A stretch of 8,282 bases of DNA, taken from NCBI GenBank assembly GCA_017421905.1, contig JAFOHH010000213.1:1-8282 (forward strand). Direction: 5' to 3'. Below, one piece after another: positions 7,100 through 8,282 of the stretch (position 1 is its first letter; each line of letters begins with the position of its first letter). The translations under genes and the position numbers were made by a program. The notes under the pieces were generated by a model, which did not search any database, was not told the origin of the DNA, and saw only the letters and a program-made list of their open reading frames with translations. Source of the stretch: Clostridia bacterium (GTDB lineage Bacteria > Bacillota > Clostridia > Christensenellales > Borkfalkiaceae).

Positions 7100-8275
7100 A
7101 TGAAACGAGTTTTTCTCATCGTGCTCGATAGCTTTGGCATCGGCGCTATGCCCGATGCGGCGGCGTTTGGCGACGAAAACAGCAATACGCTTGCGGCAAT
7201 TTGTAACCAAGCGGAATTCGATTGCCCCAACCTTCGCAAGCTGGGGCTATTTGCTATAGACGGCGTAAGAGAGTTGTTTCCTTATACCACGCTCGCCTTT
7301 CCGCTCGCTTCTTACGCGCGCCTTGCAGAGGCGTCTGCCGCAAAGGATACTACCGCCGGACATTGGGAAATTGCAGGGCTTGTTTCCGATACCCCCTTTC
7401 CCACCTACCCAAATGGTTTTCCTGCCGAGGTTATTGCTCCCTTTGAGGCGCAAGCGGGCAAAAAAGTGCTTTGTAACAAGCCTTATTCTGGCACGGACGT
7501 CATTCGCGACTACGGCAAGGAGCATCTAAAAACGGGCAATTTAATCGTGTATACTTCGGGGGATAGCGTATTCCAAATCGCCGCGCACGAGGACGTCGTC
7601 CCCGTAGAGGAGCTTTACCGCTACTGCGAAATTGCGCGCGGCATTTTAACGGGAAAGCACGCCGTCGGCAGGGTTATCGCACGCCCCTTTACGGGGGATT
7701 ACCCTTATACGCGCACGCCGCGCCGCCACGACTTTTCAGTTTCACCGCCCAAGGACACCCTGCTCGATCTCCTCAAAACGGCGGGCTATCAAACGATTGG
7801 CGTGGGCAAAATCGGCGATATTTTTGCCGGAAAGGGCGTAACGGAAAGCCACCCCACAAAGAGCAATGCAGACGGCATGCAAACCGCCCTCGCCCTGCAA
7901 AAAAGAGAATTTGAAGGGCTTTGCTTTATCAATCTCGTCGACTTCGATTCGCAATACGGCCACCGCAACGATGCCAAGGGTTACGCCCGTGCTATGACGG
8001 AGTTCGACGGCTATTTGGGAGAATTTCTCTCTAACATGCAAGAAGAAGACGTGCTAATTATCACCGCCGACCACGGCTGCGACCCTGCAACGCCTTCTAC
8101 CGACCACTCGCGCGAGTACGTGCCTATGCTACTTACGGGCGCGCCCGTAGCGGCAGGGGTAAACCTTGGCACGCGCTCTACCTTTGCCGATATTTCCGCA
8201 ACCGTTTTAGATTATTTCGACGTTGCGAAAAATGGTACGGCAGGGCAAAGCTTTCTTTCACAAATTAAGAGATAA
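7100..8275 (+). CDS. deoB: DeoB, phosphopentomutase
   Basis: DeoB interconverts (deoxy)ribose-1-phosphate and the 5-phosphate, linking nucleoside breakdown by DeoD to central sugar metabolism or nucleotide synthesis. It belongs to the alkaline phosphatase superfamily and needs two Mn2+ ions. The 391 residues match the family length. Metal ligands, by comparison with the Bacillus enzyme, are Asp10 (VLDSFGIG), Asp283 and His288 (DFDSQYGH), Asp324 and His325 (TADHG) and His336 (TDHSREY). The threonine that carries phosphate is Thr84 in KDTTAGHWE. The cap region has the conserved NKPYSGTDVI and RPFTGD stretches. ATG lies 3 bases past the deoD stop with no good ribosome binding site (only TGGAG inside deoD, 7083-7087), so translation is probably coupled to deoD. 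No terminator follows; the unit likely continues. Confidence 0.97.
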   Translation: MKRVFLIVLDSFGIGAMPDAAAFGDENSNTLAAICNQAEFDCPNLRKLGLFAIDGVRELFPYTTLAFPLASYARLAEASAAKDTTAGHWEIAGLVSDTPFPTYPNGFPAEVIAPFEAQAGKKVLCNKPYSGTDVIRDYGKEHLKTGNLIVYTSGDSVFQIAAHEDVVPVEELYRYCEIARGILTGKHAVGRVIARPFTGDYPYTRTPRRHDFSVSPPKDTLLDLLKTAGYQTIGVGKIGDIFAGKGVTESHPTKSNADGMQTALALQKREFEGLCFINLVDFDSQYGHRNDAKGYARAMTEFDGYLGEFLSNMQEEDVLIITADHGCDPATPSTDHSREYVPMLLTGAPVAAGVNLGTRSTFADISATVLDYFDVAKNGTAGQSFLSQIKR

Positions 8276-8280
8276 GAGGG
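8276..8280 (+). promoter_or_regulatory. Possible ribosome binding site for a gene beyond the window
   Basis: GAGGG follows the deoB stop at once and could be a ribosome binding site for a third gene of the unit. Only 7 bases are visible after deoB, there is no start codon in them, and no terminator is seen. In related bacteria the next gene is often another nucleoside-salvage enzyme, but nothing here identifies it. Confidence 0.3.
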
Positions 8281-8282
8281 AC

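Overview
This window looks like chromosomal DNA from a Gram-positive, Clostridia-like bacterium (Bacillota). The reasons are strong AAGGAGG-type ribosome binding sites, TTGAAA/TATAAT-type promoters, short intergenic gaps, an adjacent uvrB-uvrA pair, and a deoD-deoB pair with Bacillota-like protein sequences. The order or genus cannot be fixed by reading alone; an uncultured gut clostridial lineage is a guess. All supported genes are on the + strand, and I see no phage, transposon, CRISPR or RNA gene.

Layout: (1) 1-203, the 3' end of an unidentified gene followed by a clear intrinsic terminator. (2) 204-551, about 350 bases with no convincing gene. It holds three imperfect direct repeats with a 29-30 base period, a 16-base palindrome that resembles a Gram-positive LexA/DinR (SOS) operator, and a promoter-like element just before the next gene. 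(3) 552-6226, a probable four-gene operon: two small related proteins (118 and 125 aa), each with a winged-helix-like N-terminal part and one C-terminal membrane segment, then uvrB and uvrA. It ends in a perfect 10-bp terminator hairpin. (4) 6332-8275, a second transcription unit with its own strong promoter: deoD (purine-nucleoside phosphorylase) and deoB (phosphopentomutase). It probably continues past the window edge, because a possible ribosome binding site follows deoB.

How they work together: UvrA and UvrB are the damage-recognition half of nucleotide excision repair; uvrC is not in the window. DeoD splits purine (deoxy)nucleosides into base and pentose-1-phosphate, and DeoB converts that sugar phosphate to the 5-phosphate for further catabolism or salvage. 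The point of most interest is the pair of membrane-anchored, winged-helix-like paralogs placed between a LexA-like box and uvrBA. If the box is real, they would be SOS-induced together with excision repair, and I know of no described role for such proteins.
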